Source: Massospora cicadina (Eukaryota > Entomophthoromycota > Entomophthoromycetes > Entomophthorales > Entomophthoraceae). From it: DNA of 64,000 bases. The translations under genes were made by a program, and so were the position numbers. This document shows, in pieces, positions 1 through 11,429 of this stretch. Each line of letters starts with the position of its first letter. The first letter of the stretch is position 1. The stretch is from the NCBI GenBank assembly GCA_022478985.1, contig JAKSZP010000013.1:340689-404688 (forward strand), written 5' to 3'. The notes beneath the pieces are model-generated. The model ran no database searches and was not told the origin of the DNA. It worked only from the letters and a program-made list of their open reading frames with translations.

Positions 1-319
1 ACAAATCCTTTACAATATCTTGGCCTTAAACCAAAGAGAGACCCCAATAATGCAGACTTTGAGTTATGCCAATATGTGCAAAAACCGTACGCCTGACAAA
101 TCCTTGAGAGGAATGGTACAATCCAAGTTGGACCCTCAACAAATGTTGCAACCCTAAAGGGGGTGAACGTGGCGATTCCAGTAGGGAAAATTACTCATGA
201 GTATCCTCATCTCGGCGCCAGTATTATCACTTTTTTGGATAACCAAAAGACCTTGGATGTTCATGTATTAAGCACCAACGGTCTCCTTATTTGGAGTGTA
301 CATACTGTAATATTTCTGT

Positions 320-780
320 ATAAAATAAAAAACCTGAGTGATTATAGATACTGGCGCTCCCATCAAAATTATATCCACCAAGCTTGTGGCTAAGCTTTTG
401 ATGAAGCCTGATGTGGAACACCAAGTAGTGTATGGGACCGCGGGGGCACAGAGCACTATGTTGGAAGACACATACAGCGCGTTGCCTCTGAGGTTTGGTT
501 TGGGCAGTGCATCCTCTCCTGGCGGTGCTTTGCCTGATAATAACTATGATATGTTGATTGGGCTGCATTCATGTATAAATTTTGGGCAGTGATTGATATG
601 GTTGAGGGAACATTTAATATTATGGAAAAATGGATCACCATCTATTTTACCTCTAGTGGAGTCCCAAATGACTTAGTCCAATCCAGTCAAATTGATCTCA
701 CATATAGCGACAATGTAATTCCTGTTCAATATTGGCAGATGAAGTGGAGGACCCAAGCTCTTCCTAACCAGATCTATGAG
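320..780 (+). pseudogene. Ty3 aspartic protease remnant (E1)
   Basis: The reading frame from 338 contains the retropepsin active-site motif DTGAP with hydrophobic residues on both sides (MIIDTGAPIKII), followed about 70 residues later by a YDMLIGLHS segment. That matches the second conserved protease motif, in which a hydrophobic stretch precedes a glycine. The family processes the Gag-Pol polyprotein. The frame ends at 592 and related sequence continues in another frame from 571, so it is frameshifted. The motifs are visible; the fold is inferred. Confidence 0.75.
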
Positions 781-1080
781 TACAATGGTATTCCGCTCCA
801 GGTGGCTAGTGCTTTAAGCATACTTTCTATACATTAGGTCATAATAGCGATGAAGCTCAAAATAAATATTCCTGAAGGGCTATACGTGGAAATTATAGGC
901 TATACCAGTAATTATGGCTATAACCTCATTTGTCTCCTAGCTCCTGTTACCAGGGAAAGGGGGAGTGAAGGTGTTAATAGCATTTCTGCAAGAGGAGTTT
1001 ATAAAGGTTGAAAGTCACCAAGTGGTGGCTTACTGCATCTGATTCCTAATGATGAGGTCCACCATATACATGACTTTGGT
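775..1080 (+). pseudogene. dUTPase-like domain remnant between protease and RT (E1)
   Basis: A segment reading GIPLQVASALSI, then after a stop KINIPEGLYVEIIG, lines up with the dUTPase start and with the same region of the Ty3 at 47352-53435 (GIPFYASEEVVI, then TVKIPHNYLLHLI). dUTPases hydrolyse dUTP to keep uracil out of DNA. The C-terminal half is hard to follow and frameshifted (FIKVESHQVVAYCI, compared with the usual GDRIAQLI). On its own this copy would be weak; the assignment rests on agreement with three other elements here. Confidence 0.5.
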
Positions 1081-1089
1081 TCTTGGGAG

Positions 1090-2330
1090 GTGTCAAAAAT
1101 TAACCAAATGGTTTCCTCCCAATAATATCAAAATTAGGGGTTTCAGTTAGTTGGGCGTTATTGCCAGCTAATTGCCTAGTTTGATATTATTTAATAATAT
1201 TAGATACTAATTGTTTTAGGTTCAGCGGATTTCTAACATGGCGCCAACTCCAAAATTATGTGTGATTGTATTAGTTTATGGCGGAAAGCTGATGTATCTG
1301 TATTATCCATCTAATGATTATTTCACTGAATTTAATCCGAGCTCAGCAGAATCTTATCTAATGCCAACTGCCATGAAAAATGATTGTAGGAACCTCCAAT
1401 AGAAAGCCAAAGTATTTGGTATCATCATTTAATTATGAATTTGCTGCCTAATTTAGAGTACTAGCGACTTATGTAAAAGGATGCTCCAAGTATTTATTAT
1501 AGTGAGAATTTATATACAGCTGACTGGTGACTTGTGCCTAGGATGAGTCGATCTAATATTTGGTGATTAGGGTGAGTGGAATGGGAAGGAATCGCTACCA
1601 CATATGACTGCAATTGGTTGAGGCTTCAGCTTGGATGACTGAGGGGTTTTCATAGGCGCAGTAGCCTATAGTAAAAAAGTCATTTTTTTCTTTCAAATAA
1701 AGATCTCTCTTTTGCCCACTTTTCTATTTATTTGAAGTAGCAAGAGCTACTAAATTGGTTAGGAGTGGGACTGAAGATTACCAAAGTAGGCGTGGGGTGA
1801 TTTGCCCGGATTGGCCAATGCTGCCAACTCCCAACCTCAGCCCTATGAGGAACCAATGGGAACCTGGCCAACCAGCTACAAATGATGACGTGCTGCTGGC
1901 CATCGCCCTTGAGGGTGGTGCATCACGGGAGTACCATAGACACCCAGGATGGGGGATGGACTCACTAGGGAACATCCAAGATAGACCATGGGTCTAAGGC
2001 GAAGTCTTTGGTCTGAGGTGTTGGTGGGTTGGACGTGGACTTGTAAGGGGTTGGTACTCCTATGAAGGTGAAACAACAAAGGTCACCAGTCTCCATACTG
2101 ATTGTACTGGCACACTAGCGGAGACCACTGTTCAGAAAAGTGATATATGACAGGAGAACCTCAGGTTACCTGAAAAGACCTCATCTAGTGAAATAACTGT
2201 GGTTCCGCGTGAGGCTCTAACTGGCCTGTCATAGGACCTGAAGGACAGGGTGAGGGATATGTTTGAAAAATAAGAAGGTATTTTTGCATCTGATGACCAC
2301 AACAAGGGATGTGCACGCATAATTGTGCAT
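1090..2330 (+). other. Unexplained ~1.2 kb between dUTPase-like and RT domains of E1
   Basis: In the homologous Ty3 at 47352-53435 the same two domains are only about 0.3 kb apart, so roughly 0.9 kb here is extra. It begins near a TGTCAA motif at 1096, has a run containing AATAAA near 1700 and a TGGTTAGGAGTGGG stretch near 1753 that looks like the end of an LTR followed by a primer-binding site. A short open frame at 1755-1997 follows, with no recognisable domain. A fragmentary LTR insertion is a guess. Confidence 0.3.
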
Positions 2331-3140
2331 TGATTAGACACAGGAGATCACTCTCCCTTTTGGTCACAGCCTATCCATCGCTCATAGATAGCAGAAGAAG
2401 CTGTCTCTGAGGAAATAGATAAATTAGTTGAACAGGGAATGTTAGAGCTATCAAAGGATCCCTGGGTTTCACCAGTGCTAATCATCAAAAAAAAGGATGG
2501 TATTAACCAAGTAGTAATTGACTGCTGGAAGATAAATAGTATCAAAAAAAACTTATACCCAATTCCATTAATCAACAATGCTTTAGATCATCTGTTAGTG
2601 CAACTATTTCTCCTCTAAGGATTTGATATTAGAGTACTGGAAAATTGAATTGCCACCGGCGGAACAGGAGAAGTGCACCATAATTTCCTTGAAGAGGATG
2701 TTACAGCCTACACATATGCCACAGGGTTTGTGCAACGCCCCTGCTATGTTCCAGAGAGCTATGGACACTATATTAGGTGACCTGAAACTGTCTTGCGTTC
2801 TGATCTACCTTAATGATACCAATATGTTCTTGCAGACATTCACGGAACATATCAGTCACCTGGAACAAATGTTCAACTGACTCACTGAAGCCAACGTAAG
2901 AATTAAGCCTCAGAAGTGCCACTTCTTTAAGGAGCAACCGGAATATCTCGGTTTTTTGGTAGACTTAAAAGGGCTTAGTCATCAGCCAGTGAGGGTGGAA
3001 GTTATATGCAAAATGACTCATCCAAGTAATAAGCGGGATATACAGGTGTTTTTGGGGATGATTAGGTATTATCAGCGGTTCATTCCAAATTCTTCTGTAT
3101 ATTGGGATCTGCTCTTCAAGATTTAATGAAAAACTAACCT
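2330..3140 (+). pseudogene. Ty3 reverse transcriptase remnant (E1)
   Basis: The N-terminal part reads EEIDKLVEQGMLELSKDPWVSPVLIIKKKDG (shown here in two pieces: EEIDKLVEQGMLELS and SPVLIIKKKDG), typical of Ty3 RT fingers. Then come YPIPLINNALD, the MPQGLCNAPAMFQRAMD palm motif and the catalytic strand. That strand reads IYLNDTNMF, so the second catalytic aspartate of the usual YxDD box is kept but the first is asparagine. The thumb/connection motif FLGMIRYYQRFIP follows at about 3050. Several stops and frame changes make it non-functional. Confidence 0.85.
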
Positions 3141-3640
3141 TTGTCTGGACTGACCGTTGTCAAAACGCTTTTGATGTCTTACAAACAGCTCTGGCTAGTG
3201 CGCCCATTTTGCAGTACCCTAATTTTGAGAAGGAATATATTGTGCAAACATATGCTTCTCTTTCCACTGTAGTGGTGGTGTTATCCCAAAAAGATTATGA
3301 TGGAGTGGAGCATCCCATCAAGTATTGTAGCCGGAGCTTAACGTGCCTGGAACGAAATTACACTGTGACCAAATAGGAAAGTTTGTTGGTAATATATGCA
3401 TAAAAACAGTTCTAGGTCTACATCCACAGGGCGATATTCAAAGTGGTAAAAGATCATGCCACTTTTCATTGGCTGCAGAATCTTTGGGAATCTGAAGGGA
3501 GGCTTGCATGATGGGCTTTGAAGCTCCAAGAATATGACTTTGATATAGTACACCAGCCAGGGGTGAAACATCAGAATGAAGATTGTCTTTCACAATTACC
3601 ATCGATTGCCATTATGGCATACTTTGCTGACATCATGTAT
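3140..3640 (+). pseudogene. Ty3 RNase H remnant (E1)
   Basis: Recognisable pieces are HPIKYCSRSLTCLERNYTVT, VYIHRAIFKVVKDHATFHWL and LKLQEYDFDIVYQPG followed by VKHQNEDCLSQLPS. These are the characteristic C-terminal RNase H motifs of Ty3 Pol (the substrate strand near DHxxLxWL and the GxxNxxxDxLSR end). The domain degrades RNA in the RNA-DNA hybrid during reverse transcription. Stops interrupt the frame at three or more places. Confidence 0.8.
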
Positions 3641-4580
3641 GAGAAGATAATTGTGGGAAAATACTAAGATGAGCTTCCACAGGTGATCAAAGTGCTGAAT
3701 GGGCTTTAAAGAAATACTTTCTTGTTTGATGGGGAACTGTATATGCATCTGAGAATTGATGCTGATTTTCCCAAAACCCTAGCTAGGATAGCAATTATTG
3801 TGGATATCCATAAGATGGTAGGGCATGGAGGGTTGCAGTAAACATCAGAGTTTTTTTGACCATGTTACTATTAGGAGAGCATGTATTATGACTTGCTGAA
3901 ACAGTTGCGTGTAGTCACCAGTGTTAAGTGGAGAAACCTTTCCACAAGAAGACCACCTACTAGCTGGTTAAGCCTCATTTCGCATGGCATACTATTTCCC
4001 AAGATGTGGTGGGCCCTCTGCTGACTGGCTTAAAGTGCTCTAAGTATATATTGGTAGCACTTGATCACTAGACAAGATGGGTTGAAGCAAGAGCGATCAA
4101 TGATTTAAGATGTCACCACCGCCAATTTTATCATGGAGTGTGTCATACAGTGACATGGATGTCCACAATTCATCTTCACAGACAGACCCAATTTTATGAT
4201 GCATGTCCTACCCAAGCTGAACGAACTAATGGCAATCCACAGGGTCTTGGCTACACCCTACCACCCTGGATATAATAAAAGGTGGGACGGGTTAGCAGAA
4301 CATTGTGAACATTCTCCACAAGCATTTTAAGGATCGCCCCTCTGAATGATAACCTTCTATTCACCACCATCTTTGCTTATAGTATCAGCTGCCACTTGTC
4401 AATGAGCAATAGTCCTTTCTAATTGATCTATGCTAGACATCTGGCTTTGCCTGCTTTGCTTTACTCCTGTATGGAGGATACTGGCAGAGTAGAACCGCAG
4501 CGTTATCTGACCAACTTATTTGACACACTGATAAAATTCAAACTGAAGCTTATTCTACCAGCTTAGCTAAGAAGGTTTGC
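3640..4580 (+). pseudogene. Ty3 integrase remnant (E1)
   Basis: A GHGGLQ zinc-finger fragment occurs near 3820. The core region reads ANFIMECVIQ, then HGCPQFIFTDRPNFMM, then TPYHPGYN, which match the second catalytic aspartate block (usually SDRGxxF) and the TxYHPQxxG loop. Frameshifts and stops are frequent. The chromatin-targeting C terminus is not evident. The role, joining element cDNA to host DNA, is from the family. Confidence 0.75.
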
Positions 4581-4844
4581 AATCAGGTGGCTGACCAAAA
4601 GAGGCGTAGTGGACTCCCACAGTTCGCTGTTGGGGATCACATATCGTTCCACAACTAATATGTCTTTGGAAGGTAGAACAAGCCCGCTAGCATCTAGATT
4701 AGACCGTTTAAAATAATTGAGAAGACTGGTATCAATGCCTACACCATTAAAAAATTTGCAGGTGGTTGGATTATCAACTAATTTCATGCAAAGCTCCTTA
4801 GTTCATATAAGAAATAAGAGTTTACCATCCAGTCAAGGGGGTAA

Positions 4845-5366
4845 TGTCAAGAAATCGATAATATTGGATGATAAGCCATATATCCGGTGGATTATGTTTT
4901 ATGAGTTAAGGTGAGCCTTAAGATTTAAAAGTAAATTTTTTTGATGGGGAGCGAATAAATCAAAGTACTAATAGTTTGTTAGATTAAGGGAATTCTTTCA
5001 AAGCCTCTAAGTTTGAAAAAAACCACTAAAATTGTAGTGAATAGAGAATTAATAAGAAGAAGGGTCAAAACTGACTAGGAATACCAAGGATTAAGAGTTG
5101 AGCGTGGGAATGAAGAGAGGAGTCTTTTGAAGAGTAATAGAGTAGGGAAGGGTTAATGGAAGTAGCCGTTAGTTTATATAATGATTAAATTGGTATCAGT
5201 GGGGGATAGCTTCTTATATAAGACCTTTATTAATTATTGAGGATCAGTGATCATCATACCACTCGTCCGTTGCTCAGTGGTCTTTAACCTGTGCGACCAG
5301 TTCAGTGGAATCAACCATAACTGCCAAAAGTTAACATTACCTGTAGTAATTTTTGCTATTTTGACA
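4845..5366 (+). repeat. 3' LTR of E1 (522 bp)
   Basis: The segment starts TGTCAAG and ends TTTTGACA, so it has the inverted ends TGTCAA/TTGACA expected of an LTR. A purine-rich stretch (AAGGGGGTAA) immediately precedes it, as a polypurine tract should. A TATATAAG promoter-like box lies at about 5214. The partner 5' LTR is outside the window, so the boundaries rest on the terminal inverted repeat and tract only. Confidence 0.65.
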
Positions 5367-5796
5367 ATGTAATAGGGGTTTTTAAGCACAAGAACTAATC
5401 TTCTCAACATATTATTATCTATTTAAGGTATGTATGGGAGTAGATAGTTTATAAGAAAAAGAGTTTCTGGACCATCTGGCTTACTGCCTACTGTAGAAAG
5501 TCTTAAATTTAACTTTAGCTTTGTCTAACCCCAACAAGGCTGATCTATCAGGACTCCTTCTCTGCTAAGTAAATTCTTCATACTGGGGTTAAATTGATTT
5601 CACAATGCTGCAACATTGGGGCGGGGAATGGAAAAACCACCCTAAAGACAATAGTTAATTATCACAGATTTGGAAATGGGTAGCTATCTTGTGTTCTGTT
5701 CATGCATTGGACACAATGGGACTGTCTGCTAACAAAATACATTGAAAGGAGAGGTCAAGCGAGTCCTGTAATGGCACATCTAAAAAAATCCCTTTC
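5367..5796. other. Spacer with no recognisable feature
   Basis: Between the E1 LTR and the E2 LTR I see only AT-rich sequence with no conserved protein motif on either strand and no clear repeat. Confidence 0.5.
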
Positions 5797-6270
5797 AGCT
5801 TATTACAAGAGAAACTGAACTTTAAGGAGGTTGGATGCCCAGAGCCATTGAAACGGAAGCTGGGAATGGTCTTCAGTATGGCTTGTTCCTTTGTGATAGC
5901 AAAAGAGAGGCGATGGCATAGAACCTATGAATTTTCAGGGTCTGGTATTATGCAATATCCTGGGTTACAAGACCTATTATTGTAATTAAGCAAAGAAAAA
6001 TAGGGATAAAATTTAAATAAGGAGTTAAATGGTATATATATTGTCACAAGCTTTCAATACTTATAGGATGAATAGGGATCTTGTTAATAATGAGGCTTTC
6101 AAGCCTCCATTTAGAGGATCTTTGCTTCTCATGAATTTTGAGGGTCAAGCCGTGACCTTTTTTGGATCAGATTTTAGATTGCTGACCTCTCATTGTATCA
6201 GGGCGTCTATATGGTACTTGCTGGCATCAAAACAATGTCTCTTATCATTATTATTCCCAAATCGCTTTGA
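5797..6270 (-). repeat. 3' LTR of E2 (approximate ends)
   Basis: It matches the right-hand LTR at 12723-13180 over most of its length, with many indels. Matching starts around GAAACTGAAC (5804) and becomes unconvincing after about 6230. Beyond 6270 the sequence is integrase-derived, because it matches the integrase end of another Ty3 copy at 29665-29900. Confidence 0.6.
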
Positions 6271-8050
6271 TTACCTCTTGTCCAGTTTAAGAAAAGGGCT
6301 CATTTATTGACAGTCCATCTGATTCTGGAAGGCTTGAACCTGATGGAGAAGGATAAAAAGTACCATTGGCCTAATTCCAAGATAGTTTTGGCCGTTATGG
6401 AGTATAAATGCTGAAATCACTCCTCTCAAGGTCCTGGCAGAGGGGGACATAAGGGCGCAGGAAACTATCGTGTAAGTGGTTGACTACTGTACACTGAAAG
6501 ACATCAGCTATGGATATTTGGAGTCAGCTTTATAGAGCATACAATAGGGTTTTGACAAGGAAGTATCTAACTTATTTGACTAACCACCAGTGCGTTGACA
6601 ATAGAATAGTACAAGGTCCCCAACGTGGAATAGAGAGAAAGCGGGGTATTTGGCATTCTACTATGTAGTTTTTTTGGTGGTACTAGTGATGATCCCTTGA
6701 GTGGCTAGCACTTGTAACCTAATTATCTCATCAGGTAATTCTTTCATTATCAACTTAGCAGTATCACGAGAAGCAGATAGTTGTAATTATTAAAAATACG
6801 TCAAAGGCGTGTCCACCAAAGGCTACATACATATTAGACATTAGTAGCTTCAGAGATATCACTTTGAAGAATTTCTCACTCTAGGGTAATCTCTAGATAA
6901 AATAGTCATCATCGAGGCCAATCTGTTTGCTTTAGCACAGGCAAAAATCACTAGTTAGACTAATTATGCAAAAAAAAACTTAAAAAAGGTTCTTTATATG
7001 ATATTATTTATAGCCCATAATAGGGCTAGATTAAATAGGGACTATGCGAAAATATAAAGGAATCGCATGAGCTTATCAGAATGAGGATGTCAATGTAATT
7101 TATCCCAAGTACTTTAGGTGAATATTCAGGATAAAAGATGGAGAGGTCAGGGCAATATAGTTTTTAGTTGATATTATATTGGGCCTTTGGCCCAAAAAGC
7201 ATCAAGCGCAAGACTAGTAACTTTATGGTAATTTTGACCTCATTGGTATGATGATGCATCACTAAATGAATTATTGCTTAAATCAAAATAAGTTGTAATT
7301 AAAACACCCACCCATTTGGAACCCTGAAGTTGAAACTTCCCTCCCATTGGGGTGAAGCTTAACACAGATTTTAGCAAAAGCTGTACTTTGCTAAGCATTC
7401 ATTACTTCCTACATAAAGTGCCTGGAATGGGGATATTTTAATCACTTGGTGGTATATGATCCGATAGGCTAGTAAAGCAGATGGCAGACAATGATTACAT
7501 CACATGATTTTCGTGGCAGCCATTTTATAAAGGATAGAAGCCAGGGTGTTATTTATCCACTCTACTTCACCATTTGTCAAAGGGTTATAAAGTGCAGTAA
7601 AACGTTGGTTGATATAAAACAATAAGATAAATTCTTGAACAACTTGGGAAGTGAAATTTTACATGTGTCCAATAGCAGAACTTTGGGGCACTCATGTTAG
7701 GTGAAACCGCAGCAAACCAAGAATAAGACAGTACCATTGGCAGTGTTGACAGGTTTAAGATGGCCTAAACCCACTTAGTGATATGGTCTTTGGCTAGCTT
7801 AATAAAGCAAGGGCCATGCAGTTCAATGGATAAGCGCCTTATGACATACATGCTAATGATGCTAAATGGTGAGGGGGTCAACAATTTAATGCTGAAAGTG
7901 AGTGCTTGGTCGATATTAGATTCTTCACATCAAGAAAGCATCTGAAGAATCCTGAATAATCTTGAGCATCTGTTCCCAGTAGCCTTGCTTTCTTAACCAC
8001 TCATAAGTTTTCTTGACTTCCTTATGTCCCACATGGGCGTGTCCTTCTAG
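6270..8050 (-). pseudogene. Ty3 integrase remnant (E2)
   Basis: On the minus strand the core loop is recognisable near 7500-7620 as TALYNPLTNGEVEWINN, corresponding to the TxYHPQTNGxxER motif of Ty3 integrases. The 3' end (6280-6490) is similar in sequence to the integrase C-terminal remnant at 29665-29900. The rest is heavily broken, with no frame longer than about 60 codons. Confidence 0.6.
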
Positions 8051-8339
8051 AATAACTTCAGTCCTCAAGGAGGGTCATAGATAGAGGAAGCCAATTCCGT
8101 CAACCTTCATATACAACATTTCATCTTGTACTGAGTATCCTGAGCCATTGAGCATAGCATCTTCACTGTTTCTGGGGGCTCCATTTCTTATCATTTCGGC
8201 CTGCCAATCATGTCATACAAGCGGTCTCACTCAAGTAATAACAAATTGTGTGTTGGCATCCTATATAGCCCAGCTGCGTTCTTAGGAGTAGTTTTCACCC
8301 AATTTTTATCAAAAATTCATATCTCTGTAGCTGAAGGTC

Positions 8340-8700
8340 CCACCTGGCCAATATACCGCTAAAATATTTCATCTTCCTGATCACTTTAGGGAAGCTTAAT
8401 TGGTGATGATAGTGAAATGGTTCCTTATAAATAAAATTGGAAGTGCTAGAATGCAAGTAATGACACTAAACACTCACATTCAGTGACGCTGTAGTATCGT
8501 ATGATTTTAATTAAAGTTTTGATGAAATATGCTTCAGGATAATTAACTTGTTGTTCATCCAATTGGGCTAGGATGGCCCATACAGCCACGTCGCTGGCAT
8601 CAGTAAACAATACAAAAGGGTTTTCAAAGTTTGGATGTATTATCACAGGCTGAGATATGAGTGTGGTCTAAGAAGAATGAAAGCCAGCTCCTGTTCAGAG
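8340..8700 (-). pseudogene. Ty3 RNase H remnant (E2)
   Basis: The 66-codon frame at 8446-8646 reads PFVLFTDASDVAVWAILAQLD, then YSVTECECLVSLL. This is the RNase H N-terminal motif (TDAS with the catalytic aspartate) followed by the glutamate-containing YSxTExExL helix. Downstream LARWDLQLQRYEF corresponds to the end of the domain. The catalytic Asp and Glu positions are kept, but stops lie on both sides. Confidence 0.8.
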
Positions 8701-9600
8701 CTTCACATGAAGGGTATGTTCTTGTGTAGAAAATTAACCAAGGTCTCATCCAGATCAGAAAAGCATGGTGTGAGGTGCCTGTAATACCTTATCATGCCTA
8801 GGAACACTTAAATGTCCCAAAGACTTAGAAGCGGCGTCATTTTCTTTATGCAGCGATCTTGTCCAGCAAAGGATAAATCCCTTGTTTAGTGACTTGTGCT
8901 CAAGGAACTCTATCTTGGGTTGGGAGAAGGAGCATTAAGAGTTTTGAGCTTTAAGGAAGCTCCTTGGAGTTAATTGAAACCCTGACAAAGATGATCTAAG
9001 TGGCCGTTGAAAGTCATGGAGAAGATGGTGATATCATCAAGGTAGAATAGGACTAAAGATAGCTTCATATCACCTAGGAGCCCATCACTATCTCTCTGGA
9101 AGGTGTCAGGGTCGTTACAGAGCCCCTGCGCCATTCAGGTCAGATCAAACATCCCTTCATTTGCTATTAGTGCGCCTTTTTTCTTGATCCTTGAGAGCCA
9201 GCTTATCTGGCAGTATCTGCTAGAAAGATTGATTGCAGAATAGTATTGGGCCCCAGATAAGAGCCAGAGGAATTATTAATCAACGGAAGGGGGCGCTATC
9301 TTTCCAAATTACTGTAAGAATCCTAAATAATCCATGGAATCATGATGGCAAAAAACTTTTTCTGTAAAAGCACGAGAGAAGATGACCACGGACTTCATGA
9401 TGGTACTAACAGCCACAAGTGTAAAAGCTCCTTGGGTAAATCATGACCTGAGTTTCTATTATCTTACTCTTTTAGTAGAGGCATGAGCGTACTTGTTGGG
9501 CATCCCCTGTTTCCACATTAAGAACAAATCCTTTCATCTTGCCAAATTCGTAAGTAGACATATAAAAAGGTCTTAGTATTCCTCCAAGAGATTATCAACC
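8700..9600 (-). pseudogene. Ty3 reverse transcriptase remnant (E2)
   Basis: The minus strand around 9000-9150 reads AQGLCNDPDTFQRDSD and then LVLFYLDDITIFSMTFNGHLDHL, which is the RT palm with an intact YLDD catalytic box. The connection motif VFLGMIRYYRHL follows at about 8780. Frameshifts and stops separate these blocks, so the enzyme is not expressed intact even though the catalytic box survives. Confidence 0.8.
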
Positions 9601-9689
9601 TTCCTTCTTTGTTCTAGGGTAAGATCTTACCCTACGGAGGTGGTTATTAGAGCTATGGTGAAAGTTTCTTTATAAACTAAAGTCATGGG

Positions 9690-9990
9690 GTTTCCAAATC
9701 AATGAACACTGCTGTTATCAATAATTAGAATTAAACATAGGAGGCGAATGGCATATTAGTCCTAATGGTCACATCTTTAGAATCATGTTAGCCAGAATTA
9801 CAGAAATAGAACCAGATTATGCAGGGCCAAGAATACCCAGGAAGGTTAAAACCTCATTTTTGGATAAATTTTCAGCACCGCAAAAATCCAATAGGCTCCC
9901 AGGCAGTATGTTTACATGAATCCTGATATACACTTTAATCTGCAACCCTGAAGGAATTACTTATATTGGGTGATAAATGACATACTTTGG
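9690..9990 (-). pseudogene. dUTPase-like remnant (E2)
   Basis: Minus-strand fragments IKVYIRIHVNILPG and LGILGPA (stop) SGSISVILANM resemble the dUTPase pattern of IPxGxY, then GVIDxxYRGxIxVxLxN. They sit in the same place, between protease and RT, as the clearer dUTPase-like domains of the elements at 43701-58718 and 47352-53435. Alone this would be too weak to call; position and parallels raise it. Confidence 0.4.
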
Positions 9991-10079
9991 TCCCATCCAC
10001 TATGTTAGAGTGTAATTTTACTATTGAACCTCATACGTGGTAATCCAGTCAATTAATCCAGTTCTCAGTCTCCAGAAAA

Positions 10080-10500
10080 CATGTCCACGCCTTCACAAAC
10101 CCTGACCATCATTTGATGTCTCCACATACCAAGGTTATGCAGAGACTGAGAAAAAATAGAAATTTTTCCACAAAATGATGATGGCATCATATAAAAGGAA
10201 TAGGGTGCCCAGCAATAAGTCATAACTAAGGTTGTCTAGAACTATGGCCGCAGCGTTTAATGTAATCTTCACAAACCTGGAGGGTGAGCGCGGAATATGC
10301 ATCTGTGGAGAAGGTGCATTGAGTCCCAGTAGTACCATACTCAATATTGGAGCAGTTTTAGAGCAATCTTATTTTTTTACTAATTAAGACAAGATTATGT
10401 TCCCTAGAGAACTAATATCTATTATGGCGGGCAAAGTATTTTTGTGAACCTAAATTACAACTCACGTGACTAGACTATTGGATTGAGATTAAAGGGTGAG
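10080..10500 (-). pseudogene. Ty3 protease C-terminal remnant (E2)
   Basis: The frame at 10135-10344 contains LDNLSYDLLLGTLFLLYD, which matches the second conserved retropepsin motif (YDxLLGxxFL). It resembles DNDYYNFLIGTQFLLEF in the element at 43701-58718. The catalytic DTG block upstream is not convincingly readable. Confidence 0.55.
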
Positions 10501-10741
10501 AAACATTGGTGACTCTACATAACAAAAAAATAAAGTAGTTTTTTATTTATAATTCAACTCATGGTTCCAGAGTTCTCCAATGGTGACTCAGTGGGGAAAT
10601 CAGTCTTACTTAGAGGCATAATGTGGGAGGTGTCATTATGAAGAACCTCTGCCTTCATGTTGAACTCTTTTTTCTGACCTTTATAATTTCATCTCTTCCA
10701 CTTGACACTTATATTTCTCATTAGTGTGTTAGTGGACTTTA

Positions 10742-11421
10742 CTAAGGAAACAAATTAGAATTGCTTATTATTGCCTCTAGCACATGAACTCTAGGTCTAG
10801 AAGAAGCTTTAACTATGGGAGAGTACTTATTTAGATTAGACAGAGGAATCTTGTTGAGTTCCTCCTTGATGTCATGGGTATAATTGATGGTTTGCTTAAT
10901 TCCTATCATAAGAATTTGAACCATATGCCATGCTGTGAGGGCAGAAAGTACGTCAACGATAGCGTCATCTAAAGTGATCCAATTAGTATTAACTAGAAGC
11001 TGTGCACTATCATAAAGTTGATGTGAAAAGTCAAAGGGGCTTTTGCCTTTGTTGAGGCAAATAGCCATGAGAGCTTGTAAATGACTCGAGAGGGTCTGAT
11101 CAGAGCCAAATTTTTGTATGATTGTAGTCTTGACTTGGTCTCAGGTCTGATTTCCTGAAGATGTGTGCTTATAAACTCCAGAGCTTTCCCACATAGGCAA
11201 GAATGGATATACTTGCCCTTTTGGTGATTGACAGCCTCTTCCATAGCGCTTTCATAGGCGTTTAAAAAGGACGCAATGCTTTCTTTTCCCGGAATAAAAT
11301 ATTCTTTTAACTGGAAAATAGTCGACCCAACTGGCCTAAAGAGGGAATGAATGCTAATATCAATAAACTGGCTAGATAAGTAGCTCTGACTCAGCATAAA
11401 TGTGGGGGCTTTTGGGTTCAT
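10742..11421 (-). pseudogene. Ty3 Gag remnant (E2)
   Basis: Two frames, 10993-11421 and 10742-11068, overlap in different registers and together make a Gag capsid-like region. The block IPGKESIASFLNAYESAMEE and then HQKGKYIHSCLCGKALEFI is closely paralleled in the Ty3 at 47352-53435 (PGKGSFASFLYVYKSVIEG). Gag packages the element RNA. A zinc knuckle is not visible in this copy. Confidence 0.65.
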
Positions 11422-11429
11422 TTGTTATT

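Larger units (their letters stand above)
1..5366 (+). mobile_element. Degenerate Ty3-type LTR retrotransposon E1, 5' part outside the window
   Basis: Pol domains lie in the order protease, dUTPase-like, RT, RNase H, integrase, then a polypurine stretch and a 3' LTR. This is the usual Ty3/Metaviridae order with an added dUTPase-like domain. Every domain is broken by stops or frameshifts, so the copy is dead. Gag and the 5' LTR would lie left of base 1. About 1 kb between the dUTPase-like part and RT (1090-2330) is not explained by homologous elements in this window and may be a further insertion. Confidence 0.8.
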
